Shown here one piece after another: positions 27,982-39,134 of a stretch of DNA of 64,000 nucleotides. A program made the position numbers and the translations under genes. Source of the stretch: Latrodectus hesperus (lineage: Eukaryota; Arthropoda; Arachnida; Araneae; Theridiidae); NCBI GenBank assembly GCA_037975125.1, contig CM075852.1, positions 2,912,714-2,976,713 on the forward strand. Direction: 5' to 3'. The notes under the pieces are model-generated. The model saw nothing but the letters and a program-made list of their open reading frames with translations. It ran no database searches and was not told where the DNA came from. Within the stretch, counting starts at the first letter, position 1; every line of letters starts with the position of its first letter.

Positions 27982-30359
27982 TAGTACGTGGACAAAAAGT
28001 AACTATTGAAGGAGCAATACGTTTGTAATACACGAGTGACAGCATTAAAATATCTGAGGTGTAGATAATCCGCTAAAATTGCCTATTGTATGATGGTACG
28101 ATTTAAAAAATTTAGGAATTTAGCTTTTCAATTTGAACAAAGCCAAAGAAAGTTCATTTTTCGTGGATACTCAGTTTGATGTCACACATTCACAAGGTTG
28201 TGGCTTCTGAAACAGTGGTACATATGCAATATAAGGAAGAAAAGCATTCTTTTGTTTATAAAACTAACGTTAATTTGCTTTTAAACATACCATAAACTCA
28301 GGATTAATCAAACAGAGCAGATATCTCTGATTTGCAGTAAGACCATGGCATTTTTAGTTAAATGTTTTTGGTTCGATCTTAACTATTAATAAAGAACGTG
28401 GAATAGAGATTTTACTTACTTGTTTTATAAATTTACATTAGATAATGAGTACCCCAGGAAATGTTTCAAATTCTCAGCCGAATGATGCAGAAGTATGTCC
28501 CCATGATATAACAGAAATATTCCTGGAGGGAATGAAATGGAAACAATCAAATATTTTATAGTAAATTTCAGAACTGTTAATTATCGCTACACCGTGAAAG
28601 AAAAACAATAAAGATCAATTTGCAATTTTTTCTATAAAATTACTGCTGATTTGCCATGACTCTGAATATCAAGTTGGAACTCCAAGCAAAACTGGTATTT
28701 GAGCTGGAATATGGAAAGCCGGTTACTTAAACTTATTCCATTTGATATAAGAAAAATTTACAATTGCAGTACGAAATTTCCTTAAAATCAAGAATTTTGA
28801 TGTGTTGTAAAATTATAATGATATCCCTCTTTTGCCAATTTCTGTTCTGAGAAATAATTGGCAGTAATCTTTTGGTATATCTTGCTATGCACATTCCTCA
28901 GACTTTGATTGCATTTCATTAACAACAAAGCCAGAGACTCTTACATGCGCTATTCTTACTTAAAAATGGTCCTGTTATTTCGTGATCTAGCTTCTTCAAA
29001 CTTTCAAAATAACCTCATTCTTCACTTTAAAGAGAATAGCATCATCACTTCAAAGTTAGAAAAATGGCATTTCTAAAAAACTCATGGTGAGCATGTTCAC
29101 GAAGCAATTATTTTGATTTTGGTCACTTAAAAAATTTGTTTTATTTTCGAGATGTTATGACGGTGGTCAGCGTGCCGAACTATAGTCAACTTCATGCACT
29201 AATTATCCCATCATATTAGTTGTACCATGCTGTGTCCACGAAGCTGAGAATATTTTATGTTGAGCGTATTTACTAATGGATTGAAATTTTGTAGATGCAT
29301 TTTCTGAACCAACTTTCTGACATTGCTGTGAACATAATTATCAATTGCTTTATTTGTTACGTTTTATTTAGGTTATGAAAATTGAGTAGTTTATTTCGGA
29401 AATGATGTTTTCTTATTAATGTACTTGCCTATTTTGCTTAGTTTTGCAAAACATGTATCGAAATCCAAACAATTCATATTGAAATTGCTTATGAATTACG
29501 TGTTTTTTTTCCTTTAATTAAATTTGCAATTTTTCATAGGAAATGTTATCTTGTGAAAGCAATTTTTTTTCTTTCACAAAACAGTTACAATGATATAATG
29601 TTTAAAGATTATATAGATTTCTGTTCAAATAATTTGCTACTAAAACTTGTTTGGGAAGAATATATTTCTCATGTATCATAATTCTAATATAAGTAAATTA
29701 GTTATTTTTAAAATATATATTTTTCATATATTTTCCCGTAAGTATAAGAACGTTATTTTTTCTTCAACTTTACAAAAATCACTTATTATTTTATAGAACG
29801 GTATTTTTAGAGGAAAAAACGATTTAAATCTGCTTAAAACTAACTTTATAAAAATCACTTAGTTTTAAGCTGATTTAAATTTTTATTTCTCTAAAAATAT
29901 TGTTTTAATTTACTTTGAGGAAAATGTTTTCCCCACATTGTAAAGGATCAGTCCTGTATAATGAAAATTATATCATGATAAAAATTTTTACATTTATGCA
30001 GTCCTTAAATTAAAAGAAATTATCTTTTAGTAACCCCTTATATCAATCAATGATAATTAAGAAACAAGTTGTTCACTTATTTATATATATTTTCATACTA
30101 ATTATACATTGAGTACACCATACTAAATATGAAATCGGTATATTATATTTTTATCATAATAAGAACCCTTGAATGAGGATATTCTGGATGAAAAACTTTT
30201 CGAAATTGTAAACCGATTTAAAAAAAAAATCGATAAATTTGTCCAGAATTAGCAGTAAATAATACTATGGGCGAAATTCAGATTCGAAGCTCACACATAC
30301 AATAAATAAGAACTAAAGTCTGAAAAGCCATAAAATCATATAAATTCGTAGTTTTGAAT
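27982..30359. other. 2.4 kb AT-rich sequence without supported genes
   Basis: The only structure is a foldback near 29801-29913. It may be 5' intron of receptor gene 2. Confidence 0.5.
29801..29913. repeat. Imperfect inverted repeat, ~45-bp arms
   Basis: ATTTTTAGAGGAAAAAACGA followed by TTTAAATCTGCTTAAAACTAA pairs with TTAGTTTTAAGCTGATTTAAA and TTTCTCTAAAAAT, with a spacer of about 20 nt. No coding content. Confidence 0.7.
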
Positions 30360-30702
30360 CAGTGATTCTCAACCTATTTTTTTTCTTAGGGCACACTTTT
30401 AACGATCTCAAAATTTGATGGCACACAAAGAATAAGATATATTTAAAAATTCTTTATGTACCTATTATATATTGTGTAAAATAATTTATGGCAACAATTT
30501 TGAGCGTAAAATGAAATTATATAATGTGTAACACAAAAACAGCAGTACATTTATTATATTACTCGTAATAAAAAAAAGCAAAATATTTTTTACTATATAC
30601 ATTTCTAAAATTAGACGGCAACTTTAAGAATTTGGCAGGAAACTTTAAGAATTTGGTGGCACACAAAAGTGCTACGGCATACACAGTGGTTGAGAAGCAC
30701 TG
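30360..30702. mobile_element. hAT-type MITE
   Basis: The ends CAGTGATTCTCAACC and, reverse complemented, CAGTGCTTCTCAACC match at all but one position and follow the hAT CAGxGxTTCTCAACC consensus. The flanking 8-mers TTTTGAAT and ATTTAAAT agree at 6 of 8, consistent with an aged hAT 8-bp duplication. 343 bp, non-coding. Its right end lies 69 bp before an exon of receptor gene 2. Confidence 0.8.
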
Positions 30703-30770
30703 ATTTAAATAGCATTATTTTAAACATTACAACCATTAAACTGTAATTGATTCTTCTCTTAAATTTTTAG

Positions 30771-30823
30771 GACGTCTGGATGACCAGCATTTTGAAATGC
30801 ATTTTCGTGTCGCTGTGGGTGAA
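30771..30823 (+). CDS. Ionotropic receptor gene 2, early exon (start of S1 lobe)
   Basis: A 53-nt exon with acceptor aaatttttag ending at 30770 and donor gtaagt at 30824. Read to end in phase 0 it encodes RLDDQHFEMHFRVAVGE. The FRVAVGE strand is the first strand of the ligand-binding S1 lobe in IR/iGluR proteins (compare 'LRVAVGEWxPY' in arthropod IRs). It joins in phase to the exon at 35015. An ATG inside (MHFRV) could be a start in a short-N-terminus IR, but the exon begins mid-codon, so an earlier exon is more likely. Small, but both splice sites and phase agree. Confidence 0.72.
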
Positions 30824-31124
30824 GTAAGTGAACAATGATAGCTAAATAAAAATTTTCTGTTAAATTAATTTCTAACATTTTGAAAATAGTAAGGAGAACA
30901 ATATATTTTCTTCATCTATACATTTCTATTTATATCGCTAATAGAAATATAATTTTATAAAACGAAAATTCAAATTAGCTATATTATGGAAGTTATAAAT
31001 GAACTACAAACACCAGATAAATTTCTAATTTTATTGGGTTTTTTTAATTGATTCAAAACATCAAAATATTATGCAATAATTTTTCTACTATAATATCTTA
31101 AAATTTATAATGACATTTTTCCTT

Positions 31125-31217
<93 letters not shown>
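31125..31217. repeat. TA microsatellite at a Helitron 3' end
   Basis: Pure (TA)n directly abutting the Helitron-like terminus at 31218. Confidence 0.97.
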
Positions 31218-31219
<2 letters not shown>

Positions 31220-32190
31220 CCCAGCCACGCGTTGCAGTGGCTGAGTAATTATAATACATTGAATCAATTTTTTACTAATTCTTGGATACAATCAAATTAT
31301 TATTTTCTAAAAAATTTAAAATAGGTTCATTCATATGAAATTAAAAATAAAACATTTCGCAAAAATTTAAAAGTAATAGGTAAAGTATCGAAATTTTGAA
31401 ATTAAGCACAAACCAACATATACTTTCTGAATTTACATTTTATTCATCTTATATTAAATTATAGTTTGTAAACAGTGACTTAGTTACAAAATATACTATA
31501 TAAATTAAAAACATCTAAAAATAAATTGTTATAAATGAGGTAGATAACATTGACATCGAACTATTATTTTTTCACTTTTAAAGTATTAACACTAAAAATA
31601 ATCTAAGTACTACTTTGTGTACAACATTCCTGGTTAACCTGTCTTTCGCTAACACGAAGAGATTTGATGGTTTTCCTACACGTGAGCAGGCAACATATAG
31701 CTGTCCATGTGAGAAACATGTGTTTTTCAAATCCAAACTGCAAATCGACATTGTTTTGCCTATAAATTTATTTATGGTCATCGCAAAAGCTAAACAAATC
31801 GGAAATTGGAGCCTTTTAAACGGTATTGGAGATTCTGACGCTATCAGTGGAATACGTGGCTACAGGACGATATCTCCTTTAAATTTTCCCGTCAAAATTG
31901 TTGCTTCGAGAATATTTTCGGTCATTTTTTATGACTAAGCCTGCACCGTTACATAATTGAGGTGGGTTTAAATTACGTAGAAGAATAATTGGTGAATCAA
32001 TTTTCAATTGAAGATTGTGTGGTGGCATTCCTGGCATATCCAGAGAATTCAAAAATTCAGTTGGAAAGTTTACGGCTTCGTTTTTATCAATAACTGTGTC
32101 GATTGATTTAAAAGACATCAAATCACCGGGCAACATCTGTTGCACGTGGAAGTTAATTTCGTTCACATCAACGTTTCTTGCTGCCAAAAT
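31218..32190 (-). mobile_element. Helitron 3' part (minus strand)
   Basis: Minus-strand coding remnants of the Helitron Pif1-type helicase (31578-32190) are followed by a non-coding 3' region ending at 31218. There the minus strand reads AGCCACTGCAACGCGTGGCT, a 6-bp-stem hairpin, then GGGTCA and the TA array. A short hairpin just before the 3' end is typical of Helitrons; the exact CTRR end is not clear because of the TA array. The 5' end and Rep domain are absent. Confidence 0.75.
31578..32190 (-). pseudogene. Helitron helicase C-terminal fragment
   Basis: The minus-strand frame from 32187 reads FPTEFLNSLDMPGMPPHNLQ and PIILLRNLNPPQLCNGAGL, a hallmark of the Helitron/Pif1 helicase C-terminal region. 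A frameshift near 31930 and a stop near 31862 follow. Homology continues as FKRLQFPICLAFAMTINK (helicase motif V) and FSHGQLYVACSRVGKPSNLF (motif VI). The Gln normally after TINK is replaced. Helicase motifs I-IV and the HUH Rep domain are missing. Confidence 0.88.
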
Positions 32191-33284
32191 AGCACAATTA
32201 CAGAACCAATTATCAAATTATAAAATAAAAATAAAAAAAATGAAAGGCTTTCAAGAAATACTTACATGTTTTCGAGGTGGTATGAAAATTAATAGAGAAA
32301 AACAGTAATAAATAAAATTTTTCACTATTTATAATATTAAAAATATTCAAATTGAAAACTGCACAATAATAACACAATACAAAGTATAATTATAAAAATG
32401 ATTCACGAAAAATTGTTACAGTATGATTATACATCATGAAAATATATGTAAATTCTATATTCAACCACGCGATTGCGCGCGCACGTTAATTTTCTCTGGA
32501 AGATAGTATAATCTAGAAAAATAAACACGTCCCATCTGCTGAATACCTGTGCAACTTAGATGCTAAATCGCCAACTATTTAAAATTAACAGAACTAATTG
32601 ATAAATAAACACTAATATCGTATAATTAATATTGAGATCAATAATTAAGAGATAAAAACTATTCTATCTTTTAAGTTGAACCATATTATAAATGGTTACA
32701 AAATTTTATCAAAATCCTTTCAGTAGTTTCGGAGTTTATCGGGAACATACATCGTGACACGAAATTTTTATATGCATAGATATAAGACATTGATGTGCTT
32801 AAATTTCATATAAATATATATCAATCTGTGGTTAAATACACATTTTAACAAATATTTAAATAAGAATATTTAGGAATGATTCAAAATTAATTTTCTCACC
32901 TAAACATGAGAAAACTTTAATTCATCGTACAGCTGAACTAAAAAAATTAACTTTTGCAGATTAATATGTATATTTATATGTAGGAATAGCCAAAATAAAA
33001 ACGGAGCAACAATGCCGTTTTCAAATTTCCTGAACCAATAGTGTAGTCTATGTAAAACTCTTAAAACTTAGATATGTGATAGGATAATAAACCGTAAGGG
33101 TATTTTTAAAGTCAATTAGAAAGAAATCCCACTCTCTTTACAGTGAGTGAATTGTCTGCCAATTCTAGAATATTATAATCTTTTAAACATCCTCAGAACA
33201 TTTCTTTCTAATATTTTTATAATTAATATAGACATCACATATTAAGGAAAAGATACTAAAAGAGCTTTCCTAATAGATTCGAAG
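32191..33284. other. AT-rich intron of receptor gene 2
   Basis: Nothing recognised. A GATTGCGCGCGCACG patch near 32470 is the only GC-rich spot. Confidence 0.5.
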
Positions 33285-33775
33285 GGGCGCCAAGGCAGAA
33301 ACGACATTGAAAGCCATTGATTGGCAAAACTTGATGTTTAAGATGAATGAGCAGTTTGTTCTTGGAACAGATGACGGAAGGTATGTGGAGATGCCTTGAT
33401 GAATGGGACAACCCCACCCACGCAATCGCATGACATTCTGCTCACACTACAAGTTTAATGGTCTGCGGATCATAGTCTAGCTCGATCGTCATAGCTCAAT
33501 CTACTCTAGTTGTTGTTGTACCAGCATGTTGTACCCTGTATCTTGTCCTGAGTTGGGCTCTACCAGTTAGACAGAATCAGCCAGGTGGAATCTTCGCGAT
33601 TTTGAAGCTGGGGCCAAGCAGAAGACCCCCAATAATTGGTCTGCCACCCCCAGGGTTATCATTTCACTTGGAGGACATAGTGACCACGCCCACTTTTAAA
33701 GTACTCCACACAACGAACACAGCGGATCTTCATTCGGCCGGGATTCGAATTAAAGGGCCAACGTTATGTTGATGA
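33285..33775 (-). repeat. GC-richer block, possible minus-strand SINE/LINE 3' end
   Basis: On the minus strand the part from 33755 starts with TTCGAATCCCGGCC (B-box-like) and runs for about 240 bp to a GTACAACAACAACTAG tail near 33508-33523, resembling the SINE tails in this window. Base composition contrasts with the flanks. No target duplication was found, and the 33285-33505 part is unassigned. Confidence 0.4.
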
Positions 33776-35014
33776 CATTTTCCAACGGTGTAGGTCCTTT
33801 TCTAAATGGAATCTCTGGGGCAATTTTCCAATACGTTAATGTTTATCTTAAAATGTCTCGAGTTGCTCAAGACTTCCTATATCATGTTCACATTTCCATG
33901 GGCATCCCGCTCCCAGGAGTTGTCCCATATGGAGCATGCAATTTATAAGATGAAAAGCCAGATGTCTTCGCGGTGCTTCTGTACATGGTTTAAAGGAGGT
34001 TGTTTAAAATTTGTTAAAATTTGCAGACAACATCAGACGTCTGATAAACTCAATGGTGGACCGTGTTAGTCGTGTACAGCAACAGTAAACGGTCAGGCGC
34101 TCTACTGATGTTTGATGTTTTTGTTTTGTGATGTTGGGATGTTTCTCTATTTGTTTAATTGTTTTAATTTTGAAATCAAGTGAATATCTCATTTGTATCT
34201 TAATGCGTATTAAGTTTCACTTCAATCCGATATTTTCTTCCTGTTACGCTATGTTTAATATTCATGAGCGCAATTGCATAGTGTAAGTATGAAGTCAATA
34301 ATACATACAACTGATATTTAGTAGATAAATTGGTAATGCATCCATTTCAGTCTAAATAGATATTAGTTTTTTATACATTTGTAATATAATAAATGTTCTT
34401 CATGTACTAAGAAAATTAAAAAAAATAATTTTTACGATTTTTTGACTTCACAGTGCAAAATGATCTCTCAATTTATATTAGAAAAATGATATGATTTTAC
34501 TAAAAATATTACTGCTTTGGATTTGTTTGTACTGAATCCTGATATGAATGCTATTGAAAACTTTCAAACATTTATTTATAATCAAAAAAGAATATTAATT
34601 CGTCGATGAGATAAAAAAACTCCATAGAAAATCTTGCTAGAAAGTGTTACCATTTTTTAATATTTTAATTCCATTGACACTTGAATATGGGAATTAATTT
34701 AATGATAAGGTGACAATTGTGGATAAAATTCATTATATTGTAAAGATATGAATTGAAGATCAGACTACTTTTATGAGTCGAAATTTCTATATTTTCACGG
34801 TTGCTATTTACAATTTATTTCGTATTATATGTAACTTTTCATGGTAATGTGTTTTGATACTAAGTATTGTAAACCTATATGATATATGAAATATAAGATT
34901 AAGCCAAAAGAATTTTTAACAGTTTTTTTAAGAAGATAAATTTATGGAGGAATTGCAATGAAATTGTACTTTTCGACTGTGAAAATAAATGAATGTGTCC
35001 TTTTAATTTTTTAG
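33776..35014. other. Intron of receptor gene 2, nothing firm
   Basis: A stretch at 33776-34075 is more complex and has overlapping short frames interrupted by stops, but matches no family recognised here. The remainder is AT-rich. Confidence 0.45.
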
Positions 35015-35118
35015 TATGTTCCTTTTCTCAAATTAAGAACCGATGTAAAAGGAGTATTGCGCATGTCCGGACCACTCTCCGATGTCTTTGATTTATTAGC
35101 ACAAAAAGTAAATTTTAC
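35015..35118 (+). CDS. Ionotropic receptor gene 2, S1-lobe exon
   Basis: A 104-nt exon between acceptor taattttttag and donor gtaagt (35119). In the phase left by the 30771-30823 exon it is fully open and encodes YVPFLKLRTDVKGVLRMSG followed by PLSDVFDLLAQKVNFT. The pattern 'G-x-L-R-x-SGP-x-x-D-x-x-x-x-LAxKxNFTY' is typical of the S1 lobe of arthropod ionotropic receptors. It ends in phase 2, so the next exon, expected to begin the Tyr-containing continuation and lead to the pore, must start in that phase. That exon was not found in the remaining 29 kb. The intron from the previous exon is 4.2 kb. Confidence 0.82.
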
Positions 35119-35498
35119 GTAAGTACTTTAAATAAATGCTTTAAATATTACTTTTAAAAATTGCTTGTAAGTTTATTTTATGCATAGTACATTTTTCACT
35201 GTGATATGCCAAAACATGCGAAACATCAATTTGTTTGAGGAAAATCTAATCTATTGCATGTTATTAATTTTCCTGCGTGATTTTTCTTTTAAATGCATCA
35301 TTTTTAATTTTATGACGGGTTCCTATATTTACGATATTTATTCTTTTTAAGATTCGCTTCGTTGAATTTGGAGAAGTCCTTTCATATGAAGTTTAAAAAT
35401 GAACTTTTAGATTATTCATTTAATTCAAATAAGATTTTAAGTGAATATGAATATCAACCCATTCACCTTATTTAAACTATAGCAAATTTTCTTTTAGT

Positions 35499-35565
<67 letters not shown>

Positions 35566-35569
35566 ATGT

Positions 35570-35602
<33 letters not shown>

Positions 35603-35614
35603 TATATGTATATT

Positions 35615-35645
<31 letters not shown>

Positions 35646-35695
35646 ATATGTATATATATATATATGTATATGTATATATATGATATATATATATT
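35499..35695. repeat. TA microsatellite with TATATG variants
   Basis: (TA)n followed by a higher-order run of GTATAT/TATATG units. Confidence 0.97.
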
Positions 35696-36914
35696 GAAAT
35701 GAGTGATTTTATTTTAAACGATTAAAATTTATTTTGTAGAAATAACTATAATTCATAACATAAAATAATAATGAAAAAATGATATCAGTATTATCATTAG
35801 AGGAATTAAGTTATAAAAATAATTTTGTCATTAACGGAAAAATAAATGTCAAGGTAGTAAAATACTAAATAAAATTGTTAGCCTTTTTATATTTTTCTAA
35901 ATAGTTAGAAACATAAGCATTTCTGAATTTATCACATTACATTTATGGTAAAATATTTTTTTATTTTAAACTGTCATAGATATAATTTTTTATAGAAAAA
36001 AGGAAACCTAATTTTATTGTTAAGGGAAATAAGTTTTCAGTTTTCACAGAAAAATCGCAGTTGAATTCAAGCATCTATATATGAAAATATATACTAACCC
36101 TTCCATCTATAAATTCAAGCAATAGAAAATTTGATGTATAGAATATACCACCCATTGCTGTTCTTCCAGGTAAACTAAATGAGATTAGATCTCAATATGG
36201 CCATTTATTCCATCGGTAATCCATAGTGAACTTAACTATCTTGATTTATTATAAGTCTGCCATGAGTAAGCCTGATTTATTATAAAATAATGAACTGCAA
36301 GTAAATCTAAGAAACAATATTTTGAGACATATTATCTGCATTAAACAATGGTAAAAAATCTAGTTTATTTCGCTTGTAAATAATGTGATAAAATGTAAGA
36401 TTCAAGCAATGTTTTATGATATTCCACAGAAGAATGTCTCATTACAATTCTCTCATGAATTTATAGATGCAAATTTATGCTTCAAAATATAAATAAAATA
36501 TAAGATATTTTAATTAAATTTACTATAACTAATTGTTTTATTTCTTTATTTCAGTTTAAAACTTTGTGATTTTTAAATAAAAATTACATAAATTCATTAA
36601 AAATATTAAACGTAAGTGCATAAAGGAATGTAAATATCATCAAATATTGTAATAACTTATGCTTAGTTATCTATCAACAACTGAGTTGTGATAGATAACA
36701 ACTCAGTTGTTGTCAGACAGTACATAAGAATTTTTCGTTAACTAATTTTCTATGTTACTACTGTCTAATATTGCAAAAAAACTATTAAAATATATAAAAT
36801 GTAGAAAGCTTACTAGTACCCGCCTCAATCGAGATGCACTCAGAAAACGAGAGAAGTACAACGATCGTCTACAATTTTTCAGCAATGGTGAGATTGAATC
36901 CTAAGCCTCGAACT
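35696..36914. other. AT-rich sequence with one compact palindrome
   Basis: At 36668-36715 GTTATCTATCA and TGATAGATAAC flank the near-palindrome ACAACTGAGTTG, which pairs again with the following AACTCAGTTGTTG. Nothing else recognised. Confidence 0.55.
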
Positions 36915-37455
36915 CCGAAGATTCTATCACTAAATGTGGACCAGTGCAATCTGAAGATTCTATCACTAAATGTGGACCAGTGCAATCTGAAGATTCTATC
37001 ACTAAATTTGGACCAGTGCAATCTGAAGATTCTATCACTAAATGTGGACCAGTGCAATCTGAAGATTCTATCACTAAATTTGTGCCATTGCAATCCGAAG
37101 AATCTATCACTAAATGTGAATCAGTGCAATCTGAAGATTCTTTCACTAAATTTGTGCCATTGCATTCCGAAGAATCTATCACTAAATGTGAATCAATGCA
37201 ATCTGTAGATTCTATCATTAAATTTGTGCCATTGCACTCCGAAGATTCTATCACTAAATGTGGATCAGTACAATCTGAAGATTCTATCACTAAATTTGTG
37301 CCATTGCATTCCGAAGAATCTATCACTAAATGTGAATCAGTGCAATCTGAAGATTCTATCACTAAATTTGGACCGAAGTATGCAATTCTGAAGATTCTAT
37401 CATTAAATTTGTGCCATTGCACTCCGAAGATTCTATCACTAAATTTGTGCCATTA
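36915..37455. repeat. 36-bp minisatellite (12-codon period)
   Basis: About fifteen units of a 36-bp repeat based on ATTCTATCACTAAATTTGTG plus CCATTGCAATCCGAAG. Adjacent units alternate between two forms, giving a 72-bp higher order. Because the unit is a multiple of 3, long open frames exist on both strands; the plus frame from 36944 gives repeated SEDSITK units, with substitutions mostly between similar residues. No splice or gene context was found. Confidence 0.93.
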
Positions 37456-37890
37456 TGAGAAAGAAATACACCATATGTTTGTACATGCATGTCAAGCAGA
37501 ATGGGCACAGAAGAGTCTTCCCAGTTTTCTCCTTAGTGGCATTTGTGAATTCAAACCATTATCTGTAAATATTTTCCTATGAGGCAAAGTGAGGGGGACT
37601 AAAAAATGCTTTGCATTGTTTTTCGCTTTTACTAACAGTGTCAAAAGCTTTCATTACACAAGTACTAGGTTCTAATGATCTTTCTGATGCCAAAAAATAA
37701 TTAGTCAAACTGTCAGTTTATGCAATGCAATAACAGTTCTTACTGAACATTGTACAGCGTTCGTGACTAGGTCATGTCAACAAAGAACAATTTTTGACTA
37801 ATGATACTTTATAAGATTAAATTAAAATATTAACTCTAAAACGTTAATGACATATCTTCACCTTCAAATATTTGCAAACATAATCTAGAT
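37456..37890. other. Spacer between minisatellite and hAT element
   Basis: No motif recognised. The last 8 bp (37883-37890) are the left target duplication of the hAT element. Confidence 0.5.
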
Positions 37891-38040
37891 CAGAGGTGAC
37901 AAACATAATTTTAGAGAGGGCCATATATTAAATTTAGAATGTGTAGGCCGGCCAGATTCAAATAAAAAAATGTACTGAATTATTATAACATTTTATTTAT
38001 TTAATTTTATAGTATATAATATATGGTTGTTAAAAATCAT

Positions 38041-39113
38041 CTTCTTCTTCATCACGACAGCCCGGGGTGGGCCAAGGCTATCCTCAGAAATTCCTCCATT
38101 GTGTTCTCCGGGAGGCGACAGTTCTCCAATTTGTCACTTTCAGCACTTTAAAGTCCTCCTCTACACAATCAGTCCATCAAAGTTTGGGCCGACCCTTAGA
38201 GCTTCAAATGTTACTCAATGTATATTTGTGGCTACTGCAGACTATTTCTCAAAATTCCATTGTTTGTGATTACTTTGCATCGTTTGAATGAAACTGTGTG
38301 TAAATTCTAAAAAATTATTTCCAAATAATAAATTTCCAATTCTAATAAATAATTTCCAAATATATAATAAATAAATTGTAAAAAAAATAATTTAGACAAA
38401 TTTGATTTAAACAATTCAGTTTGAAGTTCTTCTTCAGCGACAACCTGGCGTAAGCCAAGATTTTCCTCAGAACACTCCTCCATTGTGTTCTGCAGGGAAG
38501 CGACAGTTCTCCAGTTTGTCACACTCAGCATTTTAAAGTCCTCCTCTACACAATCAGTCCATCTAAGTTTGGGCCGATCCCTAGATCTGCATGCAATGGG
38601 CCTATAATTAAAAATTGTTGAAGTCAAAGAAGAGGGGTCCATTCGATAGATATGACCCACAAATCTCAAGCGACACATATTTTAACATAATTGACGATGT
38701 CAACTTCCTTTAAAAGTCTGCAGAGCTCGAAATTGTATCTGTGACTCCAAACTCCATTCTCATTTACAGCACCAAAAATCTTTCCTAGGACTTTTCGTTT
38801 AAATATTACAATTTGATTCGACTGAGTCTTTGTTAGAGTTCAGGTTTCGCATCCATAAGTGAGAACAGGTCTTATGATGGTTTTGTATAGCGTGATTTTT
38901 GTAGATCTTTTGATCAGTTTCGACTTTAAGAAAGTTTCCAGTCCATATAAGCAGCGATTAGCATCAAGAATTCTTCTCTTTACTTCAGAACTTATGTCAT
39001 TATGAGAATCAACGTTTGAACCTAGATATGTAAAATTGTCAACCAGTTCAACTTTAAGATTTTCAACTCAAAAGGTCCCAGGGCTCACAGATGATTTCGC
39101 CACCGGCATACAC
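38041..39113 (-). mobile_element. RTE/Jockey-like LINE fragment inside the hAT
   Basis: A 13-bp duplication TGTTAAAAATCAT lies at 38028-38040 and 39114-39126. The minus-strand 3' tail is GATGAAGAAGAAG. The terminal region is present twice in the same orientation: about 38041-38225 and 38429-38600 share the block TTGGGCCGA(C/T)CC and the CCTCCATTGTGTTCT block. This indicates two rounds of insertion or a 3' duplication. 5'-truncated. Confidence 0.82.
38410..39075 (-). pseudogene. Non-LTR reverse transcriptase C-terminus
   Basis: Minus-strand translation begins with FTYLGSNVDSHNDISSEVKR, continues LYKTIIRPVLTYGCET (the thumb-region 'RPVLxYG' motif) and IFKRKVLGKIFG, and ends with CRLRFVGHIYRMDP and RPKLRWTDCVEEDFKML. 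This is the usual C-terminal series of RTE-like elements. A stop follows GCET and a frame change lies further on. The endonuclease and the catalytic FADD part of the RT are missing. Confidence 0.85.
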
Positions 39114-39134
39114 TGTTAAAAATCATACCAAAGT

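Noticed and set aside
33776..34069. Short plus-strand frames that might be a transposon ORF
   Set aside because: Stops throughout and no recognised motif; left unassigned.
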